A DNA stretch of 64,000 bases from Cryobacterium tepidiphilum (lineage in GTDB: Bacteria > Actinomycetota > Actinomycetes > Actinomycetales > Microbacteriaceae). How positions within the stretch are numbered: the stretch's first letter is position 1; each line of letters opens with the position of its first letter. The stretch spans positions 44,933 to 108,932 of the forward strand of contig NZ_RDSR01000009.1 in NCBI RefSeq assembly GCF_003716325.1, in the 5' to 3' direction. The notes under the pieces are model-generated. The model ran no database searches. It saw only the letters and a list, made by a program, of their open reading frames with translations, and had not been told where the DNA came from. Positions 29,822 to 39,206 of this stretch are shown piece after piece. The translations under genes and the position numbers were made by a program.

Positions 29822-31186
29822 ATGGAATCTGTCGAAGTGTTGAACGCGCCCACGGTGAGTCGAGCCGACCGCCTGGACCGCCTGCCGTTCACGAAACGCC
29901 ACACCCGGCTGCTGTTCGGCTCCGGGGTCGGCTGGGCTCTCGATGCGCTCGACGTCGGCCTGATCTCGTTCGTCATCGCCCAGTTGTCGATCACCTGGAG
30001 CACGGACGCCTCGGCGCTCTCCTGGGTCGCCTCGGCCGGCTTCGCCGGCATGGCCATCGGCGCCGCTCTCGGCGGCCTCCTCGCCGACCGCCTCGGGCGC
30101 CGCAACGTGTTCGCCCTCACCCTGCTCATCTACGGGATCGCCACCGGACTCTCCGCGCTGTCGTGGTCGGTGGGTGTGCTGCTGGTGCTGCGGTTCATCG
30201 TGGGCCTCGGGCTCGGCGCCGAACTGCCGGTCGCGTCGACGCTCGTCAGCGAATTCGCGCCCCGGCGCATCCGTGGTCGCGTCGTCGTCATCCTCGAAGC
30301 GTTCTGGGCGGTCGGCTGGATCGGGGCGGCCGTGCTCGGCTACCTGGTCATCCCGACGAGCGAGAACGGATGGCGCTGGGCGCTTCTGATCGGCGCCGCG
30401 CCCGCCGTCTGGGCGGTGCTGGTTCGCCTGCGGCTCCCGGAGTCCGTGCGATTCCTGGAAGGTGCGGGGCGCCACGACGAGGCCGAGACGATCGTGCGGG
30501 AGTTCGAGACGGAGGCCGGCGTCGCCTCTCCACCTGCGGAAGGCGGTGCCGGCACGCACGCCGGCGCCGCCCCGGCTGCACTGCGTAGCCGCCTCGCGGG
30601 CTTGTTCGCGCCTGAACTGCGGCGGCGCACCCTCGCCGTGTGGCTGGTGTGGGCGGCCGTCAACTTCGCCTACTACGGGGCCTTCATCTGGCTCCCGAGC
30701 ATTCTCGTCGCCGCTGGATTCCCCCTGGTGCGATCCTTCGAATACACCCTCATCATCACGCTGGCGCAGTTGCCGGGATATGCGGCATCCGCTTATCTGG
30801 TCGAGAAATGGGGCCGCCGGCTCACCCTCGCGGTGTTCCTCCTCGGCTCCGCAGGGTCGGCCGTGCTCTTCGGGTTCGGCGCGGTGAGCGGCTCGGTCGC
30901 GCAGATCATCGCGGCCGGAATGCTGCTGTCGTTCTTCAACCTGGGCGCGTGGGGCGCCCTCTACGCGGTCACGCCCGAGATCTACCCGACCGCGCTGCGG
31001 GGCACGGGAGCCGGCTGGGCGGCCAGCGTCGGACGGATCGCGTCGATCGCGGCGCCGCTCTCCGTGCCGCCGCTCCTCGCCCTGGGCGGAGCGCCGGTTC
31101 TGTTCCTCGTCTTCGGCGTGGTCTTCGTGATCGCGGCAGTCGGCGCGTTTCTGCTTCCCGAGCTCAAAGGCGCCGCGCTGTCGTAA
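29822..31186 (+). CDS. MFS transporter under TPP riboswitch control (predicted thiamine or thiamine-precursor uptake)
   Basis: A 454-residue, 12-helix major facilitator. GSGVGWALDALDVGLISF in helix 1, GGLLADRLGRRNVF in the loop between helices 2 and 3, and PESVRFLEGAGR before the central loop place it near the AAHS/NiaP-type sugar-porter-like subgroup. Its leader is a TPP aptamer, which is direct evidence that expression responds to thiamine status. By analogy with riboswitch-linked MFS proteins in other bacteria it likely imports thiamine or its pyrimidine or thiazole precursor. The substrate is inferred, not shown. Central cytoplasmic loop (about 225-255) is Gly/Ala-rich. Confidence 0.9.
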   Translation: MESVEVLNAPTVSRADRLDRLPFTKRHTRLLFGSGVGWALDALDVGLISFVIAQLSITWSTDASALSWVASAGFAGMAIGAALGGLLADRLGRRNVFALTLLIYGIATGLSALSWSVGVLLVLRFIVGLGLGAELPVASTLVSEFAPRRIRGRVVVILEAFWAVGWIGAAVLGYLVIPTSENGWRWALLIGAAPAVWAVLVRLRLPESVRFLEGAGRHDEAETIVREFETEAGVASPPAEGGAGTHAGAAPAALRSRLAGLFAPELRRRTLAVWLVWAAVNFAYYGAFIWLPSILVAAGFPLVRSFEYTLIITLAQLPGYAASAYLVEKWGRRLTLAVFLLGSAGSAVLFGFGAVSGSVAQIIAAGMLLSFFNLGAWGALYAVTPEIYPTALRGTGAGWAASVGRIASIAAPLSVPPLLALGGAPVLFLVFGVVFVIAAVGAFLLPELKGAALS

Positions 31187-31272
31187 CTTCCGCCGCGGAT
31201 GCCTTGGCGGGCGGCTCGATCCGGACTTGACTGGCGACGGTAAGCCGGGACCGTGACGAGTGGGAGCAGACG

Positions 31273-32076
31273 ATGGATCTAAGGAATCGCCGAGGCGTGA
31301 TCACCGGGGCCGGAAGCGGCATCGGACGAGAGCTCGCCGTCGAGTTCGGCAGGCGAGGCGGGGATCTCCTGCTGGTCGGTCGTCGTCAGGAGACGCTCGA
31401 TGAGACGGCGGAACTCGTTCGGAGCGCCGGTGGCGCCGCCTCCATCCTGGAGCTGGACGTCACGGCGCCGGGCGCCGCCGAACGCATCCAGGCGGCGGCG
31501 GCCTCGCCGGACCTTCTGGTCAACAACGCCGGCAACGTGCGGGCCGGGCGGTTGGATGAGCTGCCGGAGTCGGACATCCACGCGATGATCGACCTCAATC
31601 TCACGGCCCCGATCCTGCTCACGCGGTCGCTCCTTGGCCCGTTGCGTGCCGCCGGCAGCGATCGCGGCAGCATCATCCTGAACATCTCCAGCGGCATCGC
31701 CCTCGTCGGGATGCCGTTCTATACCGTCTATGCCGCGACGAAGTCGGGCATTGCGCACTTCGGTGAGGCGCTTCGGCGCGAGCTGCACGGCACCGGCGTG
31801 CATGTGGCGACCGCCTACCCCGGGGCGACGGCGACGCCCATGATGGACAGTTCTACGGCGGGGGAGGATCTCGGGTTCGGCCGGCGTCCTGTCGAGGATG
31901 TCGTGGCCGATGTGCTCGCCGCACTGGAGTCGGGGGCGCACGAGATCAATACCGCATTGCCCACCCGGCGGAAGATGCAGGACCTGAACGTCACCGATCC
32001 GCTCGCGGTCGATGCGGCACTCGCGCCTCGCCTCGGCGCGTTGGAGGAGGCGACGCGCGAGCACCGCAGCATGTAG
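31273..32076 (+). CDS. Short-chain dehydrogenase/reductase
   Basis: A 267-residue classical SDR. The coenzyme-binding TGAGSGIG lies at the N-terminus, NNAGN follows at about 88-92, and the catalytic Tyr153 and Lys157 are in YAATKSG, with Ser in LNISSG. The GRRQ basic region after strand 2 favours NADP(H). The substrate is unknown. It has its own spacer of 86 bp after the MFS gene and could still be in the same transcript. Both lie between tmk and holB, which are usually adjacent. Confidence 0.9.
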   Translation: MDLRNRRGVITGAGSGIGRELAVEFGRRGGDLLLVGRRQETLDETAELVRSAGGAASILELDVTAPGAAERIQAAAASPDLLVNNAGNVRAGRLDELPESDIHAMIDLNLTAPILLTRSLLGPLRAAGSDRGSIILNISSGIALVGMPFYTVYAATKSGIAHFGEALRRELHGTGVHVATAYPGATATPMMDSSTAGEDLGFGRRPVEDVVADVLAALESGAHEINTALPTRRKMQDLNVTDPLAVDAALAPRLGALEEATREHRSM

Positions 32077-32136
32077 CGGGCCCGCCTCCCGCAGAAGTGT
32101 CAGGGCTGTGTCAGGGGCGACCGGTAGCCTTGCATC

Positions 32137-33348
32137 ATGACGGTGTGGGACGACCTGACGGGCCAGGCGGAGGCTATCGCGGTGTTCCGCGCGGCCGCCG
32201 AGCGCCCCGGCGTCGCCGTCGCCATGGCCGACTCGTCAGCGTCTGACGGGCAGGTCCTGACCGCCCCGCCGGCCACCGACGACCACTCCTCCATGACCCA
32301 CGCCTGGCTCATCACCGGGCCGCCCGGGTCGGGGCGCTCCAACCTGGCGTTCGCGTTCGCGACGGCGCTGCTCGGCCCCGGCACGCCCGAGGGCGACGAG
32401 GCCGCGAGACGACAGGTCGAGGCGCGCACGCACCCCGACCTCATCCTGCTCTCCACCGAAGGCGTCATCATCAAGATGGACGCGGTCAAAGAGGCGGTCG
32501 CGCGCTCGCAGTACTCGCCGTCGGTCGGCCGCTACCGGGTCGTCGTCGTCGAAGACGCCGACCGCATGGTCGAGCGCACCTCCAACGTGCTGCTCAAGGC
32601 GCTGGAGGAACCGCCGGAGCGCACGGTGTGGATACTCTGCGCGCCCAGCGAAGCGGACCTGCTGCCCACCATCCGGTCGCGCGTGCGCACCGTTCGCCTG
32701 CGGGTTCCGTCGGTCGACGACGTAGCGGAGCTGCTGCAGCGCCGCGACGGCGTCGACGCGGTCACCGCTGAGCGCGCCGCCCGGCATGCGCAGAGCCACA
32801 TCGGCATGGCGCACCGCCTCGCGACGAGCCCCGAGGCCGAGACGCGACGTGAGGAGACCCTGCGGGCGGCCCTCGGCATCCGCTCGGTCTCGGCCGCCGT
32901 CAACGGGGCCGCGCGCATGATCGCGATCGCCGGCGACGACGCGAAGGCCATCACCCTGGAGCGTGACGCCGAGGAGCGTAAGGCCGTGCTGCGCTCCCTG
33001 GGGCTCGACGAGGGGCAGGCGATTCCCGCGCGCCTGCGCGGCCAGCTCAAAGACATGGAAGACGACCAGAAGCGCCGCGCCACCCGGAGCCTGCGCGACG
33101 GCATCGACCGCATCCTCGTCGACCTGGCCTCGCTCTACCGCGACATTCTCATGGTGCAGCTCGGGCGGGAACAGGCGGTGATCAACCGCGAACTCGCTCG
33201 CGAGGTGACGGATGCCGCGGCAGCCGCCACCCCGTCGGCCACACTGGCCACCATGGACGCCATCACCCTCGCCCGGCAGCGCATCGAGGCGAACGTGGCC
33301 CCGGCACTGGCGCTCGAGGCCATGCTGGTCTCGGCGATCCGCCGATGA
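32137..33348 (+). CDS. holB: DNA polymerase III subunit delta'
   Basis: Clamp-loader subunit. The 403-residue protein begins TVWDDLTGQAEAIAVFRAAA, with the degenerate P-loop GPPGSGRS (61-68; Arg in place of Lys), then KMDAVKEAVARSQYSPSVGRYRVVVVEDADRM and TSNVLLKALEEPP, both diagnostic of delta'/gamma proteins. Delta' does not hydrolyse ATP, in line with the altered P-loop. The C-terminal collar domain is complete. The downstream hydrolase gene is 37 bp away and may be co-transcribed. Confidence 0.93.
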   Translation: MTVWDDLTGQAEAIAVFRAAAERPGVAVAMADSSASDGQVLTAPPATDDHSSMTHAWLITGPPGSGRSNLAFAFATALLGPGTPEGDEAARRQVEARTHPDLILLSTEGVIIKMDAVKEAVARSQYSPSVGRYRVVVVEDADRMVERTSNVLLKALEEPPERTVWILCAPSEADLLPTIRSRVRTVRLRVPSVDDVAELLQRRDGVDAVTAERAARHAQSHIGMAHRLATSPEAETRREETLRAALGIRSVSAAVNGAARMIAIAGDDAKAITLERDAEERKAVLRSLGLDEGQAIPARLRGQLKDMEDDQKRRATRSLRDGIDRILVDLASLYRDILMVQLGREQAVINRELAREVTDAAAAATPSATLATMDAITLARQRIEANVAPALALEAMLVSAIRR

Positions 33349-33385
33349 GCGCGCCCGCACCGACCAAGATCAAGAAGAGGTTCCC

Positions 33386-34921
33386 GTGAGCAAACGCCTC
33401 CGAATCGTGCCGGCGATCGCCGCCGCCCTCGCGCTGGGCCTCGGCCTGAGCGGCTGTGCCCCGTGGTCGGTGCCCACCGCGCCCGCGCCGGCCACCTCCA
33501 CACCCACCGGCGAGAAGGTCGACCCGGCGCTCGAGACCTTCTACCACCAGTCGCTCAGCTGGAAGGGCTGCGGCGACGGCCTGCAGTGCGCCACCGCGAA
33601 GGCGCCGCTCGACTGGTCCGACCCCGGGTCGGGCGCCGTCGACCTGGCGCTCGTGCGGCACCAGGCGACCGGTGAGCGACTCGGGTCGCTGCTGGTGAAC
33701 CCCGGCGGACCCGGCGCATCCGGGTACGACTTCATCAAGGACTCGCTCGACTACGCCACCGACGACAAGCTGCAGGCCGGGTACGACATCGTGGGATTCG
33801 ACCCGCGGGGCGTCGGCCGCTCCTCGGCGGTCGCCTGCTACGGGCCGAAGAAGATGGACGAGTACCTCTACGGTATTCCACAGGCCGAGCGCGGCACCGA
33901 CGCGTGGATCGCCGAGCTGGAGGCGTCCGCCAAGGACTTCGCATCCGCGTGCAAGCAGAAGACCGGCGCGCTGCTCGGCGACGTCGACACCGTGAGCGCC
34001 GCCCGCGACCTCGACCTGCTGCGCGCGGTGCTCGGCGACGCGAAGCTCAACTACCTCGGGTACTCCTACGGCACATTCCTCGGCGCCACCTACGCCGGCC
34101 TGTACCCGGAGAAGGTGGGGCGGCTGGTGCTCGACGGTGCCGTCGACCCGTCGACGACCAACTTCGAGGTGACGAAGACCCAGGCCGAGGGGTTCGAGAG
34201 CGCGCTGCGCGCCTACCTCACCGACTGCCTCGCCGGCCAAGACTGCCCGTTCTCGGGGTCTGTCGACGCAGCCATGGACACCATCGGGTCGCTCCTCGAC
34301 TCCGTTGATCGCAGCCCCATCGCCGCCGGCGACGGCCGACAGCTCGGCTCGAGCGCGCTGCTCACCGCTATCATCTACCCGCTGTACGACGCCACCGCAT
34401 GGTCGTACCTCAGCGACATGTTCGCCAGCGTGCTGCGCGGTCAGGCCGACTACGCGTTCCAGTTTGCCGATGCCTACAACGGCCGCGCCGACGACGGCAC
34501 CTACAAAGACAACTCCACCGAAGCGTTCACCGCCATCAACTGCCTCGACTACAACTACAACGACGACCCGGCGTCGATGCGGGCGGAGGCGGCCAAGATC
34601 GCGAAGGCGGCGCCGGTCATCGGCCCGTACATGAGTTACGGCGACATCACCTGCGCGAACTGGCCGTATCACTTCACCGGAAAGCGCACCGAGATCCACG
34701 CCCCCGGTGCCGCGCCGATCCTCGTCGTCGGCACCACCAACGACCCGGCGACCCCGTATGTGTGGGCGAAGAGCCTGGCCGAGCAGCTCGACAGCGGGCA
34801 CCTCGTGACGTACACCGGCGAGGGGCACACGGCGTACAACAAGTCCAACGCCTGCGTGAACAACGCCGTCGACGCCTACTTCCTCAAGGGCACGGTCCCC
34901 GCCACCGACCCGCGCTGCTGA
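33386..34921 (+). CDS. Secreted alpha/beta-hydrolase lipoprotein (TAP-like peptidase family)
   Basis: A 511-residue protein with a lipoprotein signal peptide ending in LGLGLSGC (lipobox, modified Cys at about residue 24). The hydrolase domain has the oxyanion region LLVNPGGPGASGYDF, the nucleophile Ser227 in LGYSYGTFLG, and the TAP-like C-terminal domain with Asp and His in VVGTTNDPATPY and YTGEGHTAYN. Members include tripeptidyl aminopeptidases and related exo-peptidases. I chose the GTG at 33386, with AAGAAGAGG upstream, over the longer frame that overlaps holB. Peptide substrate unknown. Confidence 0.92.
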   Translation: MSKRLRIVPAIAAALALGLGLSGCAPWSVPTAPAPATSTPTGEKVDPALETFYHQSLSWKGCGDGLQCATAKAPLDWSDPGSGAVDLALVRHQATGERLGSLLVNPGGPGASGYDFIKDSLDYATDDKLQAGYDIVGFDPRGVGRSSAVACYGPKKMDEYLYGIPQAERGTDAWIAELEASAKDFASACKQKTGALLGDVDTVSAARDLDLLRAVLGDAKLNYLGYSYGTFLGATYAGLYPEKVGRLVLDGAVDPSTTNFEVTKTQAEGFESALRAYLTDCLAGQDCPFSGSVDAAMDTIGSLLDSVDRSPIAAGDGRQLGSSALLTAIIYPLYDATAWSYLSDMFASVLRGQADYAFQFADAYNGRADDGTYKDNSTEAFTAINCLDYNYNDDPASMRAEAAKIAKAAPVIGPYMSYGDITCANWPYHFTGKRTEIHAPGAAPILVVGTTNDPATPYVWAKSLAEQLDSGHLVTYTGEGHTAYNKSNACVNNAVDAYFLKGTVPATDPRC

Positions 34922-35034
34922 CGCGGCGCGCGCGGAACCGTCGCCCCGCCTGCGCCGTGTTCACGAAGGTCGCCAAGACCCGCTAAGCTTGGATGCTGTG
35001 TCACCGGGCTTCCCGCGAGGGAGGACCAGGACCC

Positions 35035-35110
35035 GCCGCCTTAGCTCAGTCGGTAGAGCGATTCACTCGTAATGAATAGGTCATCAGTTCGATTCTGATA
35101 GGCGGCCCCA
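35035..35110 (+). tRNA. tRNA-Thr (anticodon CGT)
   Basis: A 76-nt cloverleaf with encoded CCA. The acceptor stem is GCCGCCT/AGGCGGC, the D-arm GCTCAGTCGGTAGAGC, the anticodon arm ATTCA-CTCGTAA-TGAAT and the T-arm ATCAG-TTCGATT-CTGAT. Anticodon CGT reads ACG. A plausible promoter (TTCACG, 18 bp, TAAGCT) lies at about 34960-34989. Confidence 0.97.
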
Positions 35111-35209
35111 GTAATAACGCGGGAAGCAGACCCAGCGGTCGGAACCCGATAGCAACGGGCATAGCAACCGGCAGTCGTCAGAGGGTCACGCGCGGGTAGG
35201 CTCCTGTGC

Positions 35210-36193
35210 ATGACTGACGCACTGCGATGGGGCATTCTGGCCACGGGCGGCATCGCCCACTCGTTCACGAACGATCTGGTGCTGAACGGGTTCCAGGTGC
35301 AAGCGGTCGGGTCCCGCTCCCAGGCGTCCGCCGACGCATTCGCCGCCCGGTTCGGCATCCCGACGGCCCACGGGAGTTATGAAGACCTCGTCGCCGACCC
35401 CGACGTCGACATTGTCTACGTGTCCACGCCGCATCCGTTTCACGCCGACACCGCAGCCCTCGCCCTGAACGCCGGCAAGCACGTGCTCGTCGAGAAGCCC
35501 GTCACCCTGAACGCCGCGGAGGCGCGTCGCCTCTTCGACCTCGCCGCGAGCAAGAACCTGCTCGTGCTCGAGGCGATGTGGACCCGGTTTCTGCCGCACA
35601 TGGTGCGGATCCGCGAGATTCTCGCGGCGGGCACCCTCGGCGACGTGCACACCCTGCTCGCCGACCACACCCAGCTGCTCTCCAACGACCCCGCGCACCG
35701 CCTCAACGCGCTGGAACTCGGCGGCGGCGCCCTGCTCGACCTTGGCATCTACCCGATCTCGTTCGCCTCGGCGCTGTTCGGGCGCCCAGAGAGCATCCAA
35801 GCCAGCGCGACCTTCAAGAAGACCGGGGCTGATGCGCAGGTCGCCACCATCTTCCGCTACGCCGGAGGCCAGATCGCCACCACCCTCTCGGCCAGCGACA
35901 CCACGGGGCCCAACCGCGCCACGATCCTCGGCACGGAGGCCCGCATCGAGATCGACCACGTCTGGTACTCGCCCACCACGTTCCAAGTGATCAACAGCCA
36001 CAACGAGGTGATCGAGTCGTTCACGGCCGAGGTCACCGGCCGGGGCATGCAGTTCCAGGCCGCCGAGGCCGAGCAGCTCGTTCGCGCCGGCAAGACCACG
36101 AGCGACGTCCTCCCCGCCGACGAATCGATCGCGATCATGGAGACGCTCGACGAGATCCGCGCCCAGATCGGGCTCCGCTACCCGGGCGAGTAG
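35210..36193 (+). CDS. Gfo/Idh/MocA family oxidoreductase
   Basis: A 327-residue NAD(P)-dependent sugar dehydrogenase-like protein. The Rossmann start is LRWGILATGGIAHSF, then DVDIVYVSTPHPFHAD and AGKHVLVEKPVTLNAAEA, with the EKP motif bearing the conserved lysine. LLDLGIYPISFASALFG is the C-terminal catalytic block, where a His of the canonical family is replaced by Tyr (GIYP), a known variant. Substrate is unknown; similar proteins act on inositols, deoxy-sugars or dihydrodiols. It is monocistronic between tRNA-Thr and dacB. Confidence 0.9.
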   Translation: MTDALRWGILATGGIAHSFTNDLVLNGFQVQAVGSRSQASADAFAARFGIPTAHGSYEDLVADPDVDIVYVSTPHPFHADTAALALNAGKHVLVEKPVTLNAAEARRLFDLAASKNLLVLEAMWTRFLPHMVRIREILAAGTLGDVHTLLADHTQLLSNDPAHRLNALELGGGALLDLGIYPISFASALFGRPESIQASATFKKTGADAQVATIFRYAGGQIATTLSASDTTGPNRATILGTEARIEIDHVWYSPTTFQVINSHNEVIESFTAEVTGRGMQFQAAEAEQLVRAGKTTSDVLPADESIAIMETLDEIRAQIGLRYPGE

Positions 36194-36243
36194 CGGCCCC
36201 CTTCCCGGCCTCTTCCCACATTCCGCCCACGTAAAATGCAGGG

Positions 36244-38046
36244 GTGGATGACGAGCAACAGCCAGACGACGAGACGCCCGCAGGTCCCGCCGAGGGGGCA
36301 ACGGATGCTTCGCCCGCCGGCTCGACGACGCCCGCCGGTGCCGGCTCGGCGACGCCCGCCGGCAACTCCGACACCCCTGCCGGCTCCGACCCGGCCTCCG
36401 ACCCTGAGTCGCCGGCCGACGCCGACCTGGCCAGCGTAGACGTCGCATCCGCCGACACCCGACCCACCCGACGCCTGCCGAAGGTGGACGCGGACGGGGC
36501 ATCCGTTGCCGGGGGCGACGACTTCGATGCGCTGCTGTTCCGCTCCGACGCACCCACGGCCGACGCTCGTGATGCGCGGGCTACCGGGCCCATCGTTACC
36601 GCCGACGGCGAGGTGCTGCACGGGCCGCCCGCCGCCACCCATGCCGCAGCCGGCACGGGAGGCGCAGGCTCACGTTTCCCCCGGGGACTGGCCGCAGCGG
36701 CCGCGCTTGTCGCCTTCGCGATCCTCGGCACCGGCGCGGTCTACGCGGGAAACGCCACGGCCGAGCGCGCCCCCGTGGCCGCGGTCAGCACCCCCACCCC
36801 CGACCCCGTGCGGAGCGCCCCCGCCGCAACGGCCGAGCCCGCGCGCATCCGCACCTGCTCGGTCGCCGATCTCGCCGCCGATCCCCGCTTGGGAGAGCTC
36901 CAGGCACAGGTGCGCAACGCCAAGACCGGCGAGGTGCTCTTCGATCGGGGCGGCGACACCGCCTCGCGCACCGCGAGCGTGCTGAAGGTGCTGACCTCGG
37001 CCGCCGCGCTCAGCGTGCTCGGACCCGACTACCGGGCCGAGACGACGGTGGTCAAGGGCAGCGAGCCGGGGAGCGTCGTGCTCGTCGGCGGCGGCGACCT
37101 CACCCTCACCCGGCTCCCGGTCGGCCAGGAATCGACCTACATCGGCGCCGCGCACCTCGAAACCCTCGCCGAACTCACCCGTGCCGCCTGGGACGCCGAC
37201 CCCGCCAACCAGGGCCAGCCGATCACGTCGCTGGTGCTCGACGCATCGCTGTTCGGCGATCCGGACTGGCAGCCCAGCTGGAACACCAAGGAACGCGTCG
37301 ACGGGTACATGCCGAAGATCACCGCGCTCGAAGTGGACGGTGACCGGGACGACCCCACCGCCGACGTGTCGCCGCGCAGCGACGATCCCGTCGGGCGCGC
37401 CGGAGACGCCTTCGCCGAGGCCCTCGGCGGCGGCCTCGACGTGACGCGCGGCACGGCGCCGGAAGGGGCGAAGGAGCTCGCCTCGGTGCAGTCGCAGCCC
37501 GTGTCGACGCTGATCCAGCAGGCGCTCCTCGTCTCCGACAATGCGCTCGCCGAGATGCTCGCGCGCCTCACCGCCATCAAGCAGGGCGCCGGCAACACCT
37601 TCGACGCGCTCCAGGAGTCGACACTGGCCGGCCTGCAGCAATACGGGATCGACACCACGGGCATCGTGATCGCCGACGGCTCCGGATTGAGCGACGACAA
37701 CGCCGTCCCACCGTCGTACCTCACCCAGCTCTTCATGAAGATCAACGCGCGCGACGGCGACCTCGGCTACATCTACGACGGGCTGCCGATCGCCGGAGAG
37801 ACCGGCTCCCTCTCCTACGACGACCGGTTCACGGGCGACAACGCCGTGGCCGACGGCTCCGTCTTCGCCAAGACGGGCTGGATCGACACCGGCTACACAC
37901 TCGCCGGCATCATCCACGCCGACGACAACACCGACCTCACCTTCGCCCTCTACGCCCTCGGCGACGTGAGCGACGACGCGAAACAAGCCATCGACACCCT
38001 CGCCGCCGCGTTCTACCGCTGTGGCGACAACCTCTCGGACAATTAG
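36244..38046 (+). CDS. dacB: D-alanyl-D-alanine carboxypeptidase/endopeptidase (PBP4, peptidase S13)
   Basis: Trims or cleaves peptidoglycan cross-links outside the membrane. The 600-residue protein has a long Ala/Pro/Asp-rich cytoplasmic N-terminus (about 1-140), one membrane helix (about 141-165), then an S13 domain with TASVLK (Ser245, Lys248), SDN (431-433) and KTG (543-545). The cytoplasmic tail contains tandem TPAG-type repeats (residues about 12-45). GTG start preceded by CAGGGG. tilS and hpt, its common actinobacterial neighbours, are not downstream here; an isochorismatase-family gene is. Confidence 0.94.
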   Translation: MDDEQQPDDETPAGPAEGATDASPAGSTTPAGAGSATPAGNSDTPAGSDPASDPESPADADLASVDVASADTRPTRRLPKVDADGASVAGGDDFDALLFRSDAPTADARDARATGPIVTADGEVLHGPPAATHAAAGTGGAGSRFPRGLAAAAALVAFAILGTGAVYAGNATAERAPVAAVSTPTPDPVRSAPAATAEPARIRTCSVADLAADPRLGELQAQVRNAKTGEVLFDRGGDTASRTASVLKVLTSAAALSVLGPDYRAETTVVKGSEPGSVVLVGGGDLTLTRLPVGQESTYIGAAHLETLAELTRAAWDADPANQGQPITSLVLDASLFGDPDWQPSWNTKERVDGYMPKITALEVDGDRDDPTADVSPRSDDPVGRAGDAFAEALGGGLDVTRGTAPEGAKELASVQSQPVSTLIQQALLVSDNALAEMLARLTAIKQGAGNTFDALQESTLAGLQQYGIDTTGIVIADGSGLSDDNAVPPSYLTQLFMKINARDGDLGYIYDGLPIAGETGSLSYDDRFTGDNAVADGSVFAKTGWIDTGYTLAGIIHADDNTDLTFALYALGDVSDDAKQAIDTLAAAFYRCGDNLSDN

Positions 38047-38091
38047 GCTCGGCAGTACCGGCGGCCACCCTCAACACGGCAAGGAGCGACC

Positions 38092-38703
38092 ATGGCGCGA
38101 GCGCTTTTCATCATCGACGTGCAGAACGACTTCACCGAGGGAGGAGCCCTCGGCGTCGACGGCGGCGCTGCCGTTGCGGCCGGCATCTCCCAGCTGCTGG
38201 CCGAGCATCCGGACTATTACGACGACATCCTCGCCTCCCGGGACTGGCACGACCCTGACAACGACAACGGCGGGCACTTCGCGCGCCCGAACGAACCCGA
38301 CTATGTGACCACCTGGCCCGTGCACTGCGTCGCGGGCACCCCGGGGGCCGAATATCACCCCGCGCTCACAACCGACAGCGTCTCCTTCCACATCCGAAAA
38401 GGCCAGGGCAAGCCGGCCTACTCCATCTTCGAGGGCACCACCGATGCCGGTGAGAGTGTCGGTGACCTGCTCATCGAGCGCGGCATCACGGATGTCGACC
38501 TGGTCGGCCTGGCCACGGACCACTGTGTGCGCGCCTCGGCGCTCGACGCCATCGAGCACGGTCAGCATGTGCGGATCCTCATCGACCTCATCGCCGGCGT
38601 CGCTCCTGAACCGAGCGAGCGGGCCCTCGCCGAGCTCGCCCACGCCGGGGCGGAGCTCGGGGCGTCAGCCGTGTTGGTGGGGCAGCGCGAGAGCGAGCGC
38701 TGA
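38092..38703 (+). CDS. pncA: Isochorismatase-family hydrolase, probable nicotinamidase
   Basis: A 203-residue cysteine hydrolase. Catalytic Asp9 is in FIIDVQNDF, the metal-site region is SRDWHDPDNDNGGHF, the conserved Lys lies in HIRKGQG, and the nucleophile Cys145 is in LATDHCVRASA. The Asp-Lys-Cys triad and the metal-binding HxH-like segment match nicotinamidase/pyrazinamidase (PncA), which makes nicotinic acid for NAD salvage. Some members act on other amides, so the symbol is probable rather than certain. AAGGAG ribosome site; it starts 45 bp after dacB. Confidence 0.85.
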   Translation: MARALFIIDVQNDFTEGGALGVDGGAAVAAGISQLLAEHPDYYDDILASRDWHDPDNDNGGHFARPNEPDYVTTWPVHCVAGTPGAEYHPALTTDSVSFHIRKGQGKPAYSIFEGTTDAGESVGDLLIERGITDVDLVGLATDHCVRASALDAIEHGQHVRILIDLIAGVAPEPSERALAELAHAGAELGASAVLVGQRESER

Positions 38704-38807
38704 CCGCCGGGCGGGCGCACCCCGGTCGGCGTGTCGTATCCGATCACCGGGTCCGGTCAAAGGTCAACCCATTGCGGCACCCGACCGACCGAGGCAGGGT
38801 GGGCGTT

Positions 38808-39158
38808 ATGAAACGGGTTTCGTACGCGGGCGAGTCGTTCCTGACTCCGGACACCGTCGCTGACGCGCTCGTGGACCTGACGGCGGCGCTGGGCCGCGTG
38901 CAGAAGGCAGAAGCCGTGGAGCTGCCTGCGGTCGACGACCAGGGGCGCAGCCAGCCGGTGCGGCTGGTGCTGGGGCCGGCCAGCCAGATCCTCGCCGTGC
39001 ACGAAGACACCCGCTACGCGGAGCCCGACGTCGGCGACACCGTCGAGCGGCTCGTCGCCAAGACCCGGCAGACGGATGCCCGCAATGTCGCCATTGTCGC
39101 GCCTGCGGCCGTGTCCACCTCGGCATTCTTCGACCTTGACGACGTAGACTCGGCGTAG
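38808..39158 (+). CDS. Hypothetical protein of 116 residues
   Basis: The ATG at 38808 opens a frame MKRVSYAGESFLTPDTVADA, then ALGRVQKAEAVELP and VRLVLGPASQILAV; the C-terminus is DLDDVDSA. No signal peptide or membrane segment. I do not recognise the family; the content (alternating beta-strands and a helical start) suggests a small soluble protein. It precedes the DUF7882-like gene by 48 bp on the same strand, and such small pairs are common in Microbacteriaceae. Confidence 0.6.
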   Translation: MKRVSYAGESFLTPDTVADALVDLTAALGRVQKAEAVELPAVDDQGRSQPVRLVLGPASQILAVHEDTRYAEPDVGDTVERLVAKTRQTDARNVAIVAPAAVSTSAFFDLDDVDSA

Positions 39159-39206
39159 TCACCCGAACGGGTGGCTTTCTTGGCGTTGGGAACACAGAAG
39201 GTCACC

